From Ardenticatenales bacterium (GTDB taxonomy: Bacteria; Chloroflexota; Anaerolineae; Promineifilales; Promineifilaceae), in assembly GCA_020634575.1 (NCBI GenBank), contig JACKBM010000005.1:110346-174345 (forward strand): a stretch of 64,000 bases of DNA, read 5' to 3'. The translations under genes were made by a program, and so were the position numbers. Positions 51,172 to 58,885 of the stretch are shown piece after piece. A model generated the notes under the pieces. It did no database searches. It was not told where the DNA came from and was given only the letters and a program-made list of their open reading frames with translations. Positions within the stretch are counted from its first letter, which is position 1; every line of letters begins with the position of its first letter.

Positions 51172-52223
51172 AGAAGCGATATATTATCGGAATTCTCTTG
51201 ATAGGCATGCTCCTGATATCGTTCAACATTGGTGGCCTGGCCCCAGTGTTGCCGGTTGTGAGCTTGCCTGGCGAAGTCTACCCCGGAACCAAGGATTTCC
51301 TGGGCGGGGCGGGCTTTCTCAACACCTTTATGGGGACGATCCTCGCCTGGTTGTTTGTGTTCATCATCATCCTGGTGTCCCGGGCCCGTTCCCGCTCTGC
51401 TGACGAAGTGCCGTCTGGCTTCTACAACTTCATCGAAATGGTTGTGGAGATGCTGTACAGCTTTGTCGAGAGCTCTTCCGGCAAATGGACCAAGACTTTC
51501 TTTCCCTGGTTTATGACCATTGTGATGGTTGTGCTGGTCGCTAACTGGATCGAGTTGATCCCGGGCGTTGACAGTATCGGCATCTGGGAGAATCTGCCCC
51601 ATTTTAAGGCAGAGAAAGAGATCAAGGCTCTGGAAGCGGCCGGTGAATTTGAAGGGATGAGCGAGGAGCAGATCGAAGAGCGTTTGCATGAGATCGAGCA
51701 CGACATCGATGAAGATAACGTGGGCGACCTGCAGAATGGCATCCTGCTCGTTCGTGGCGAAAGCGGTCCCGAAGAAGATGGCGGCAACCCGGACGCAGAC
51801 TGGACCATTGTGCCGTTTGTGCGGGCGGCGGCGACTGACCTGAACTTCACCCTGGCGCTGGCTATCATCTCGGTTGTGATGACCCAGTTCTACGGCTTCA
51901 AGGCCAATGGGTTTGGTTATCTGGGCAAATTCTTCACCTTTAATGGGGACAAGATCGCGCAGAACCCGCTGGGTCTGATGGATACGTTGGTGGGTGTGCT
52001 GGAGTTCATCTCGGAAATCTCCAAGATCCTCTCGTTTGCCTTCCGGTTGTTTGGTAACATTTTCGCTGGTCAGGTACTGCTCTTTGTTATCGGTTTCCTT
52101 TTTGGGGCCGCGAACCTGGCGGTATTTGGTCTTGAGTTCTTCGTCGGCGCAATTCAGGCGGCCGTGTTCGCCATGCTGACATTAACCTTTATGAATCAGG
52201 CGGTCCAGGAACCGCATCATTAA
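51168..52223 (+). CDS. atpB: ATP synthase subunit a with acidic loop insertion
   Basis: The 351-residue proton-channel subunit has the stator arginine Arg293 in SFAFRLFGNIFAGQ and the C-terminal helices AIQAAVFAMLTLTFMNQAV. Between the helix ending WIELIPGVDSIG and the next membrane part lies an acidic, probably coiled-coil insertion (about residues 146-211; EEQIEERLHEIEHDIDED) that is absent from E. coli subunit a. It may reach the c-ring surface or peripheral stalk. The start overlaps the preceding gene (ATGA). Confidence 0.95.
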   Translation: MKKRYIIGILLIGMLLISFNIGGLAPVLPVVSLPGEVYPGTKDFLGGAGFLNTFMGTILAWLFVFIIILVSRARSRSADEVPSGFYNFIEMVVEMLYSFVESSSGKWTKTFFPWFMTIVMVVLVANWIELIPGVDSIGIWENLPHFKAEKEIKALEAAGEFEGMSEEQIEERLHEIEHDIDEDNVGDLQNGILLVRGESGPEEDGGNPDADWTIVPFVRAAATDLNFTLALAIISVVMTQFYGFKANGFGYLGKFFTFNGDKIAQNPLGLMDTLVGVLEFISEISKILSFAFRLFGNIFAGQVLLFVIGFLFGAANLAVFGLEFFVGAIQAAVFAMLTLTFMNQAVQEPHH

Positions 52224-52235
52224 GAACAGACTAAT

Positions 52236-52261
52236 AGCTATTAGCTAAACAGCTAATAGCT
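52236..52261 (+). other. Hairpin between atpB and atpE
   Basis: AGCTATTAGCT and its exact inverse AGCTAATAGCT flank the loop AAAC; a third related copy CTAATAGCT lies just before. There is no T-run. Its position before the c-subunit gene suggests an mRNA-processing or stability element that raises atpE expression. Confidence 0.6.
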
Positions 52262-52282
52262 TATGAGTTGGAGGATTAAATA

Positions 52283-52531
52283 ATGGAAGAAGCAGCAGCA
52301 GTAGCTCTGGCAGAAGGTTTGAAACTGGTTGGTGCGGGCCTGGCCATGACCGGTGCTATCGGCGCCGGCGCGGGTATTGGTATCGTTGTTGGTGGCGCGG
52401 TTCAGGGTATTGCCCGGAACCCAGATGCCAGCGGTACGATTCAGGCGAACATGATTCTCGGTATCGCCTTTGCCGAAGCGGTCGCCATTTACGCGCTCGT
52501 TGTCGCGCTTATCATCCTCTTCGCTGCCTAA
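52283..52531 (+). CDS. atpE: ATP synthase subunit c
   Basis: The 82-residue hairpin protein has two helices around the polar loop ARNPDAS. Helix 1 carries the glycine pattern [17 protein letters not shown] and helix 2 the ion-binding Glu65 in [13 protein letters not shown]. Neighbours of the Glu (Ala rather than Ser/Thr) suggest proton rather than sodium coupling. GGAG lies upstream. Confidence 0.95.
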   Translation: MEEAAAVALAEGLKLVGAGLAMTGAIGAGAGIGIVVGGAVQGIARNPDASGTIQANMILGIAFAEAVAIYALVVALIILFAA

Positions 52532-52580
52532 GCCGGAAAAGCGGCTTTAGCGGACAGGATTGCTATAAGGAGCAATAAGA

Positions 52581-53291
52581 ATGGGCGCATTAGAAAATCT
52601 TGGTATTAACATTGGTTATTTGATCATTCAGATCCTGGGTATCATCATCCTGTATCTGGCGATCAAGGGTTGGCTATCTGAGCCGATCACTCGCACGCTG
52701 GAAGAGCGTAAAGCGCGCATCGCCAAAGGGCTGGAAGATGCCCGTCAAGCGGCGATTGCCCGCGACAACGCGGATGCGGAAGCGAAGAAGATCCTGGATG
52801 CGGCGCGCGCTGAAGCGGCCAGCATCCGTTCGGACGCGACTGTGCAGGCGGAAGACGCTGCCAAGTCGATTCGCAAGGCGGCTGATGAAGAAGCGGCCGG
52901 TATCCGTGAAGCGGCTCGCGCTGACGCTGAGACTGAGCGTGATCGTATTTTGGCCGACCTGCGCAGCCAGGTTGCTTCCATCGCCATCGCCGCGGCCAAC
53001 AAGCTGGTGGGCGACGGGCTGGATGAGAAGCGTCAGCGTGCGCTGGTCAACGATTTCTTCAGCAAGGTCCCGGAAGGGGTCAAGAACCTCTCTGGCGCTA
53101 CCGTCATCACCAGCGCTTTGCCGCTGACCGATGATGAGAAAGCCAACGCGCTGAAGGCGATGGGTGTCAGTGACGCGACCTTCCGGGTTGACCCCAGCAT
53201 TCTGGGCGGTCTGGTGGTTCGTTCCGGCGACCAGGTGATTGATAACAGCGTCGCAGGGCAGATGAATGCCATGCGCGAATCTTTGAGCTAG
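52581..53291 (+). CDS. ATP synthase subunit b fused to a delta (OSCP) C-terminal domain
   Basis: This 236-residue peripheral-stalk protein has a membrane helix (about 8-28), a long Ala/Glu/Arg-rich coiled coil (about 35-160) and the usual b-subunit end AIAAANKLVGDGLDE. From about residue 170 it continues into a segment that matches the C-terminal domain of the delta/OSCP subunit: ITSALPLTDDEKANALKAMG, then VDPSILGGLVVRSGD and VIDNSVAGQMNAMRESL. The six-helix N-terminal delta domain is missing. No separate atpH, atpA, atpG, atpD or atpC follows; the operon ends at a terminator about 150 bases on. Confidence 0.88.
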   Translation: MGALENLGINIGYLIIQILGIIILYLAIKGWLSEPITRTLEERKARIAKGLEDARQAAIARDNADAEAKKILDAARAEAASIRSDATVQAEDAAKSIRKAADEEAAGIREAARADAETERDRILADLRSQVASIAIAAANKLVGDGLDEKRQRALVNDFFSKVPEGVKNLSGATVITSALPLTDDEKANALKAMGVSDATFRVDPSILGGLVVRSGDQVIDNSVAGQMNAMRESLS

Positions 53292-53447
53292 TACTTCGGC
53301 TTTTTAACCTGGACGCGGCTTTGGCCTGTCACAATAAGAAAGCTTCGGTACGAGAGAACACCGACTCTCACTAAAGGTTTGGAGAAGAACCGTCCCTCGG
53401 GGACAACTGCTTGTCTGTTCGCAGCGGGCAGAAAAACGACAAAAAAA

Positions 53448-53481
53448 GAAAGGCCTGCCCACCCGGCAGGCCTTTCTTTTT
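53448..53481. terminator. Bidirectional intrinsic terminator
   Basis: A 12-bp stem GAAAGGCCTGCC/GGCAGGCCTTTC with a five-base loop has T-runs on both sides. It ends the F0 operon on the plus strand and the AIM24-like gene on the minus strand. Confidence 0.92.
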
Positions 53482-53488
53482 GCTATGT

Positions 53489-54172
53489 TTACGAGGATTG
53501 GGTGGGGATGTATTGGCGGATCTTGGCAGCCAGATTGGCGATGGGGAGGCTCTGGAGCCAGACCCGGCCGGGGCCAGTCAGCGTGGCCAGGAAAAGACCT
53601 TCACCACCAAAGAAGATGTTCTTAACCCCTTTGACACGGGTAATATCGTAGTTTACTGATGGCTCGTACATGGCGATATGGCCAGGATCAACGCGCATGG
53701 TCTGACCGGCTTGTAGCTGGTACGAACGGACTTCGCCGGAGATTTCCACCCAGGCGGTGCCGGGGCCGGTGATTTTTTGTAGGATGAAGCCTTCACCGCC
53801 GAAGATACCGGCGCCCAGTTTGCGGCGGAAGTGTGCTTCGAGGGTGACAGTGGATTGGGCCACCATAAAGGCGTCTTTCTGGCAGATGCGGCTCTCACCG
53901 GGGCCAAGCTCAACCGGGATGATGGAGCCCGGCGCTTCTGGCGTGAAAGTGATCATAGCCTGCTTGCCATTGCAGGTGTAGGTGGTCATGAAGAGACTTT
54001 CGCCAGCCAGAGAGCGGGCCAGGCCTTGCATCAGACCGCCCCTGGTATTGGTGTCCATGTCGATATCGCCAATCATCCAGGCCATACCGCCGGACTCGGT
54101 AAAGACGCTCTCGCCCTGATTCAGGACAATGTCCAGGGTTTGCAGGGTGCTCCCTTTTATTTCATAGTTCAT
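53489..54172 (-). CDS. AIM24/TIGR00266-family protein
   Basis: The 227-residue soluble protein belongs to the AIM24/TIGR00266 family of beta-rich proteins, with LNQGESVFTESGGMAWM, GGLMQGLARSLAGESLFMTTYT and the later GAGIFGGEGFILQKITGPGTAWVEISG. Related mitochondrial Aim24 influences inner-membrane organisation; bacterial roles are unknown. AGGAG precedes the ATG. It is monocistronic and shares a terminator with the F0 operon. Confidence 0.88.
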   Translation of the reverse strand: MNYEIKGSTLQTLDIVLNQGESVFTESGGMAWMIGDIDMDTNTRGGLMQGLARSLAGESLFMTTYTCNGKQAMITFTPEAPGSIIPVELGPGESRICQKDAFMVAQSTVTLEAHFRRKLGAGIFGGEGFILQKITGPGTAWVEISGEVRSYQLQAGQTMRVDPGHIAMYEPSVNYDITRVKGVKNIFFGGEGLFLATLTGPGRVWLQSLPIANLAAKIRQYIPTQSS

Positions 54173-54282
54173 CGCGATCTCCTCAGATTAATCGGCTGGA
54201 ACAGCCACATGCGATACGTCGTTCTGAGTACAAAGGTTGCTCATTTATCGGTGAAATGCCTTTGGGAGGCAAGTGGATAGGT

Positions 54283-54311
54283 TTTACGCTAATCAGAGAC
54301 GGGGCTACAAT
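54283..54311 (+). promoter_or_regulatory. Probable promoter of the phosphodiesterase-DUF402 unit
   Basis: TTTACG (54283-54288) and TACAAT (54306-54311) are 17 bases apart, 22 bases before the phosphodiesterase ATG. Confidence 0.6.
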
Positions 54312-54332
54312 TCCCCTGGAGATAATCAGCGT

Positions 54333-55589
54333 ATGAACGAACAGCAAACAAATGCCCCCGCAGAACTGACCCCACCGGCCGGTCTCACCTTACCTAATTA
54401 CTCAGACGGCTCCATCGCCAATATCGCCCCCACCATCGCCCAGATGCTCGGTGTACCGTTTCAGGGGATGCCCGTGCTCAGGTCCGAGCTTTGGCAACCG
54501 CTTGGCGATGACATTCAGCGCGTGGTCCTTTTCCTAATCGATGGCTTCGGCAAGAATTTGCTACGGCCAGATAACCCCCAGACGGCCGCCTTTACCGCCG
54601 GAACGGAGATCATCGACCAGGTGACCTCGGTCTTCCCCTCGACGACGGTGAACGCTATGTCCGCCGTCTGGACGGGCAGCGCGCCGGCCCACCATGGCCT
54701 GGTCGGCCTCAATATCCTCTTTCCCGAGTTTGGCACCATCGGCCAGACAATTCATTGGACGCCGGCTTTTCAGTTTCGGCCGGAAGCTCTCGTCCAGGCC
54801 GGGCAGAACCCCAAGCATTTCCTGCGCACGCCGGGCGTCGGGCAGCAGTTTGCCCGGGCCAGCGTGCCAGTCTATGCGCTGAAATCATACCAGTTTGATA
54901 GATCGGCTCTGTCGCTGATGCATGGGCGAGGCGTCAAGAAGACATTTCCCTGCATTAACATGAGTGATATCGTCTTTGAGCTGCGTGAGTTGCTCGAGAG
55001 CAAGCCGGGCAAGAAAATGCTGGCGGTGGGCTACTGGCATACGGTTGATACCTTGAGCCACAAATACGGGCCGCACCATCCGGCCATCCAGAGCGACCTG
55101 GGTGCGATTCTGGAGATGATCCAGCGTGAACTGATTGAGCAGTTATCACCTGCGGCGCGGGCCGGGACGGCACTGATCATTACGGGCGACCATGGTCAGG
55201 TTCATACGCCGCTGGATAAGACGATCCATTACGAGAAAGACAAAACGATCAACGAGATGTTATTGATGCGACCGGCCGGTGAGCCCCGTGTCCCCTACTT
55301 TTTTGCCCGTCAGGGGGCAGTGGTGGATTTGTTGGATTACCTCGGTGAGCAATATGCGGCTGAAATGTGGGCGCTGCATGCTGAAGAAGCCATCGCGACG
55401 GGGTTGTTTGGCCCCATGCCCCATCTGCCTGAATTACGCCAGCGTATCGGCGATGTGGTGGCAGTGATGCGCGCTGATTACACCTACAAGCTGGCCGGAG
55501 ATGTGGAGCGCGCCTTCCTGGGCACGCACGGCAGCCTGTCACCTGATGAAATGGAAATTGCCTGGCTGGCACGGCGGCTGGATCGATGA
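54333..55589 (+). CDS. Type I phosphodiesterase / nucleotide pyrophosphatase-like protein
   Basis: This 418-residue metalloenzyme has the alkaline-phosphatase fold. Metal- and nucleophile-bearing motifs are VVLFLIDGFGKNLL and VFPSTTVNAMSAVWTGSAPAHHGLVGLNILFPEFG, where Thr in PSTT is the expected nucleophile, then YWHTVDTLSHKYGP and ITGDHGQVHTP. No signal peptide is seen, so a cytoplasmic phosphodiesterase or phosphatase is likely; substrate unknown. The ATG at 54333 follows GGAG; an in-frame extension to 54273 is less likely because it spans the proposed promoter. It overlaps the next gene by four bases. Confidence 0.85.
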   Translation: MNEQQTNAPAELTPPAGLTLPNYSDGSIANIAPTIAQMLGVPFQGMPVLRSELWQPLGDDIQRVVLFLIDGFGKNLLRPDNPQTAAFTAGTEIIDQVTSVFPSTTVNAMSAVWTGSAPAHHGLVGLNILFPEFGTIGQTIHWTPAFQFRPEALVQAGQNPKHFLRTPGVGQQFARASVPVYALKSYQFDRSALSLMHGRGVKKTFPCINMSDIVFELRELLESKPGKKMLAVGYWHTVDTLSHKYGPHHPAIQSDLGAILEMIQRELIEQLSPAARAGTALIITGDHGQVHTPLDKTIHYEKDKTINEMLLMRPAGEPRVPYFFARQGAVVDLLDYLGEQYAAEMWALHAEEAIATGLFGPMPHLPELRQRIGDVVAVMRADYTYKLAGDVERAFLGTHGSLSPDEMEIAWLARRLDR

Positions 55590-56047
55590 GCGAGTTTGTC
55601 GTTTATAAGCTGAACGCGCAGGGTAAACAGGTCTGGCAATATCCGGCTGTGAAGCTGGCTCAGGATGCAGATTTTGTGCGCCTGGAGGCCTATTTTAATC
55701 GGGATGATTATGATCTTGGCTACACCATTTTCAAGCGGGACGATCGGTTCATCGAGTATTTCTACAGCGATCGCTGGTACAACATCTTTGCCGTTTATGA
55801 CCGGGATGATGCGGATTTGAAGGGATGGTATTGCAATGTTTGCCGGCCGGCCTGGTGGGATGAGCGGGGGCTCTGGTGTGAAGATTTGGAGCTGGATGTC
55901 TGGGTACCGGCCGGTGCCGGCTCGCCACTGGTCCTGGATGAGGATGAGTTTGCCGCTCTGCAGCTTTCGGATACTGAGCATCAGCAGGCAGAAACTGCCC
56001 TGGCGGAGATCCTGCAGCTGGCACAGACCGCTCAGCTACCTCGCTAG
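55586..56047 (+). CDS. DUF402 protein (Ntdp-like)
   Basis: The 153-residue protein is a DUF402 barrel with the family segments DRFIEYFYSDRWYNIFAVYD, KGWYCNVCRPAWWDE and the acidic strand EDLELDVWVP. Characterised DUF402 members hydrolyse nucleoside tri- and diphosphates or bind RNA. Its start overlaps the phosphodiesterase stop (ATGA), so the two should be made together; a shared role in nucleotide turnover is an inference. It is followed by a terminator. Confidence 0.85.
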   Translation: MSEFVVYKLNAQGKQVWQYPAVKLAQDADFVRLEAYFNRDDYDLGYTIFKRDDRFIEYFYSDRWYNIFAVYDRDDADLKGWYCNVCRPAWWDERGLWCEDLELDVWVPAGAGSPLVLDEDEFAALQLSDTEHQQAETALAEILQLAQTAQLPR

Positions 56048-56090
56048 ACAGCGCTAGAGAAACTCTGGCCAGTGCCTGAGCAACAGCCCT

Positions 56091-56130
56091 GAAAAAAAGA
56101 GGCCAGCGGCATCCCGCTGGCCTCTCTGAT
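56091..56130. terminator. Bidirectional intrinsic terminator
   Basis: The stem AGAGGCCAGCGG/CCGCTGGCCTCT with loop CATC is followed by a seven-base T-run on the minus strand and by TGATTTT on the plus strand. It ends the DUF402 gene and the convergent small membrane protein gene. Confidence 0.9.
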
Positions 56131-56131
56131 T

Positions 56132-56575
56132 TTACGATTCGCCCTGAATGAGCGACCAGCCGACACCGCCCAGAGCGCCCAGGAGCGCGCCGAAAATGAA
56201 GGCGCTGCAGCAGGCCGTCAGGATGGCGCTGGTGCTGCTGCTCATGATGGTCTCGAAGCTGGCCTCGTTGTAAAGACCAACCGCAAAAATCACCAGTGAG
56301 TTGATAAAGCCAAAAATAATGCCGGTGGCGACACCCGCCAGACCACCGCCCAGCGCTGCCTGGCCCATCGTCTCCTTACCTTCGGCAAAACGGCCGTAGA
56401 GCAGGCCCGTGCCCACCGGCACAAGGATGGCACCGCAGCAGAGGCTGACCCAGACCAGGAACGCCAGGTTGGCCGGCAGGAGGGCGTTGGCGCCGCTGAC
56501 AATAGCGATAATACCGTTGATGACGCTACCGATAATGGCAGCTTTGAGCACGCTTTTGAAATCTATCTGATTCAT
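56132..56575 (-). CDS. Four-helix glycine-rich membrane protein, unknown
   Basis: This 147-residue protein has about four hydrophobic segments rich in Gly and Ala (about 10-30, 38-60, 72-95 and 115-140) and no charged active-site pattern. Segments such as LGGGLAGVATGIIFGFINS suggest tight helix packing. The family was not recognised with confidence; it resembles small uncharacterised DUF membrane proteins. The start at ATG 56575 has AAAGGA upstream; an extension to 56632 would run through the neighbouring terminator. Confidence 0.65.
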   Translation of the reverse strand: MNQIDFKSVLKAAIIGSVINGIIAIVSGANALLPANLAFLVWVSLCCGAILVPVGTGLLYGRFAEGKETMGQAALGGGLAGVATGIIFGFINSLVIFAVGLYNEASFETIMSSSTSAILTACCSAFIFGALLGALGGVGWSLIQGES

Positions 56576-56596
56576 TGGTCCAATCCTTTTCTCCAG

Positions 56597-56638
56597 AACA
56601 AAAACGGGATGGAGGCCCGTGAGCCTTACCATCCCGTT
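56597..56638 (-). terminator. Terminator of the DUF4126 gene
   Basis: AACGGGATGG and CCATCCCGTT form a 10-bp stem; on the minus strand it runs into TTTTGTT. It lies between two minus-strand membrane protein genes. Confidence 0.75.
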
Positions 56639-56665
56639 ATAACAAGCAGTTATCTCATTGTCGAA

Positions 56666-57250
56666 TTAGTTGAAGGCCAGTTTTTCCTGCTTGCGCCGCC
56701 GGCGGATAAAGTAGACCACCAGCAGAGCAATGAAGAGCAGGGCGCCAATACCAATCAGGATTGGCAGAATCAGGGCCAGCAGCGACATCACGAAGGCGAC
56801 GATGTCTTCCAGAATACTGACCAGCCAGTTGCCGGTACCGGCCGTTGTGGCGGTCACCGCGGGGCGGAAAGCGCCTTTGGTGGCATGGACGCCACCAGCG
56901 ACGAGAAGGCCGGCCACGAGGGCGATAATCGGGCTCACATCGGTGACGACGTTGGCGTTGGCGGCGAACAGGACAGCGCCGGCGACCGGCCGGATAAAGG
57001 TCTGAATGATGTCATTAATGCTGTCGACAGCCGGGATCTTGTCCACAAACATCTCCACCAGCAGCAACACCGCCAGGATACCGATGACCCACCAGCTGGT
57101 GAGCGCATCATACGGGGCTGACAAATGGAAGGAGTCGGAGAATTTGGCTGCCAGGGCGACAACCAGGAGGGGGATGTAGGCATTGAGGCCGGCGCTGGTT
57201 GAAAGACCAAAAGCGGCGCCAATTCCACCAAGAGCACTCATAAGTTCCAT
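56666..57250 (-). CDS. DUF4126 membrane protein
   Basis: The 194-residue protein has the DUF4126 layout: GLSTSAGLNAYIPLLVVALAAKF near the start, then an amphipathic DKIPAVDSINDIIQTFIRPVAGAVLF, a Gly/Ala-rich helix pair (VAGLLVAGGVHATKG) and two C-terminal helices ending in a basic tail RRRRKQEK. Function is unknown. GAAGGT precedes the ATG and a terminator follows. Confidence 0.82.
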   Translation of the reverse strand: MELMSALGGIGAAFGLSTSAGLNAYIPLLVVALAAKFSDSFHLSAPYDALTSWWVIGILAVLLLVEMFVDKIPAVDSINDIIQTFIRPVAGAVLFAANANVVTDVSPIIALVAGLLVAGGVHATKGAFRPAVTATTAGTGNWLVSILEDIVAFVMSLLALILPILIGIGALLFIALLVVYFIRRRRKQEKLAFN

Positions 57251-57373
57251 ACGTTAATACCTTCTTCGACCAATCTGGCCGCCACAAGCGGCCGGGCCGG
57301 GTAAGAATGGGGCCCTGAATGTGATGGGCCTACCAAAATGGACACAGAAGTCGCCGTTCCGTCACACCATCCC

Positions 57374-58216
57374 TTACAAGCCGGGAAAACCGGCGAGCGT
57401 CCCGATGTAGGTCAGGCGTAAATAGACAACCAGGTAAATCTGGGCCGCCGTCAGGGCCAGTCCCAGGGTCAGCGGCACGATGGTGTGCCGCCAATTAACT
57501 GCCCGCGCATCCCGCCGGGTGAAGATGAGCAGGAGCATGCTGTTCAGGCTGGTCAGGATCATGATAATGCCCGCCGCACTGACAACGCCCAATACGTAAA
57601 GGATGGTGGGTTGGTTGCTCAGAACCAGCAAAACAACCAGGCCGGCCAACCCAACCATGCCCAACAGCTCCTGGCCATTGCGGATGGAGGGGGCGATGAT
57701 CTGTTCGTGCCAGAGCGTCTGGGCCAGAGCCGGGAAGATGATGATGCCGAGCGCCAGCCCGGTCCCCATGCCGGTGACCAGGCGCAGCCAGTTCTGGGGC
57801 GTGTAGAGATGGGGCAGATTGGGGAAGAAGTGACTGAACGAATTCACGCCATCGATCCCCATAAGGCCGATGAAGCCCAGCAGCACCAGCAGGATTTTGA
57901 CAGAAGGCAGTTCTGACCAGCGGGTGCGGCCGGCCAGGAACATCGTGATAAAGACCAGGGCAATGCCCAGGTACATGCCGGTGCAGCGGGCACAGAGGGG
58001 CATCTGCCGGCCGGCAATCGTGAACGAGCGTTCCGTGATGCGATGGCAAACCAGAGCGCCAGCGTAATCCCCGATGGTGAGGGGGAGGTGGTCATGCAGT
58101 TGCTCCGGATCGCTGGCCGTATAGAAGCCCAGCACAAGCAAGACCCCCAGCACGACGACCAGTCCCAGCCAACGCCGGCGCGATTCAGTTGGTAAACGGT
58201 CCAGAACGGCTTGCAT
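57374..58216 (-). CDS. DUF2085 membrane protein
   Basis: This 280-residue protein has about seven hydrophobic segments. The DUF2085 signature is GALVCHRITERSF followed by the cysteine motif LCARCTGMYLGI, suggesting metal or heme binding at the membrane. A conserved MGIDGVNSF and the later TPQNWLRLVTGMGTGLALG are also seen. Function is unknown. The start is placed at ATG 58216. A promoter TTGCCT-18-TATACT (58250-58226 on the minus strand) puts transcription only about one to three bases before it. Confidence 0.8.
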   Translation of the reverse strand: MQAVLDRLPTESRRRWLGLVVVLGVLLVLGFYTASDPEQLHDHLPLTIGDYAGALVCHRITERSFTIAGRQMPLCARCTGMYLGIALVFITMFLAGRTRWSELPSVKILLVLLGFIGLMGIDGVNSFSHFFPNLPHLYTPQNWLRLVTGMGTGLALGIIIFPALAQTLWHEQIIAPSIRNGQELLGMVGLAGLVVLLVLSNQPTILYVLGVVSAAGIIMILTSLNSMLLLIFTRRDARAVNWRHTIVPLTLGLALTAAQIYLVVYLRLTYIGTLAGFPGL

Positions 58217-58225
58217 AACGTGGGT

Positions 58226-58255
58226 AGTATACGGAGAAGGGGGTGGGGAAGGCAA
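58226..58255 (-). promoter_or_regulatory. Promoter of the DUF2085 gene, nearly leaderless
   Basis: On the minus strand TTGCCT (58250-58255) and TATACT (58226-58231) are 18 bases apart; nine bases separate the -10 from the ATG at 58216. Confidence 0.6.
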
Positions 58256-58273
58256 GAGGGTTGGGGCGCTGGG

Positions 58274-58393
58274 GCGGTCAGTACGTTCGCTGCGCGCACT
58301 TTCAGCCGTCAGTACGCTACGCTATCAGTAACTGATCGCTGATAGGGCCGCAGGCCCGTACTGACCGCTGAAAGCGCAGCGTACTGACCACTG
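58274..58393. repeat. GTACTGACCGCTGA repeat element, copy B
   Basis: This spacer consists of several partial copies of GTCAGTACG/GTACTGACCGCTGAAAG in both orientations. Bases 58335-58374 match copy A at 37151-37189 closely. It ends one base before the -35 box of rnpB. Confidence 0.75.
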
Positions 58394-58422
58394 TTGACAT
58401 CCCCCTCCCTCCTTGCTACGAT
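58394..58422 (+). promoter_or_regulatory. rnpB promoter
   Basis: Consensus TTGACA (58394-58399) and TACGAT (58417-58422) are 17 bases apart. The RNA predicted to begin at 58429 is seven bases after the -10, which agrees with the helix P1 boundary. Confidence 0.85.
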
Positions 58423-58428
58423 CTCCCT

Positions 58429-58817
58429 CCAAGCTGGCCGGGCGGTCGCGGCTTCGCGTAGCGGGGCTGAGGAAAGTCCGCACTCCCCAGAGCACGGTGC
58501 CGGCTAACGGCCGGGCAGGGCGACCTGATGGCAAGTGCAACAGAGAGGAGATTGCCCCGAACCCGTACAGGTGAAGGGTGAGGGTGAAACGGTGGAGTAA
58601 GAGTCCACCGGCGGCGGCAGCAATGTCGCCGGCCAGGCAAACCCCACCGGGAGCAAGGTCAAGCAGGGTGGAAGCCTTCGGGCTGCGGGGCTGCTCGTTC
58701 CGCCAACACATCCGGGTAGACTGCATGAGGTGTCTGGTAACAGGCATCCCAGATAGATGATCGCCGGTCACCGGCTCCGGCCGGTGACAACAGAATGCGG
58801 CTTACAGGCTGGCTTGG
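58429..58817 (+). ncRNA. rnpB: RNase P RNA, bacterial type A
   Basis: This 389-base RNA is the catalytic subunit that trims the 5' ends of pre-tRNAs. Helix P1 pairs CCAAGCTGGCC at the start with GGCTGGCTTGG at the end. Conserved landmarks are GCTGAGGAAAGTCCG near the 5' end (CRI), CAGGGCGACCTGATGGCAAGTGCAACAGAGA-like sequence, GGTGAAACGGTGGAGTAAGAG, GCAAACCCCACC, and AGATAGATGATC followed by ACAGAATGCGGCTTACAG at the 3' end. A consensus promoter and a terminator bracket it. Confidence 0.96.
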
Positions 58818-58826
58818 TTTGCATCA

Positions 58827-58875
58827 GCCGTGGGTGAGACGGGCAAAAGCCGTTTCGCTCACGGCCTTTATTTAT
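58827..58875 (+). terminator. Intrinsic terminator of rnpB
   Basis: GCCGTG-GTGA-CGG and its complement CCG-CTCACGGC form a long imperfect stem followed by CTTTATTT. Confidence 0.75.
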
Positions 58876-58885
58876 GAGGTGACTT

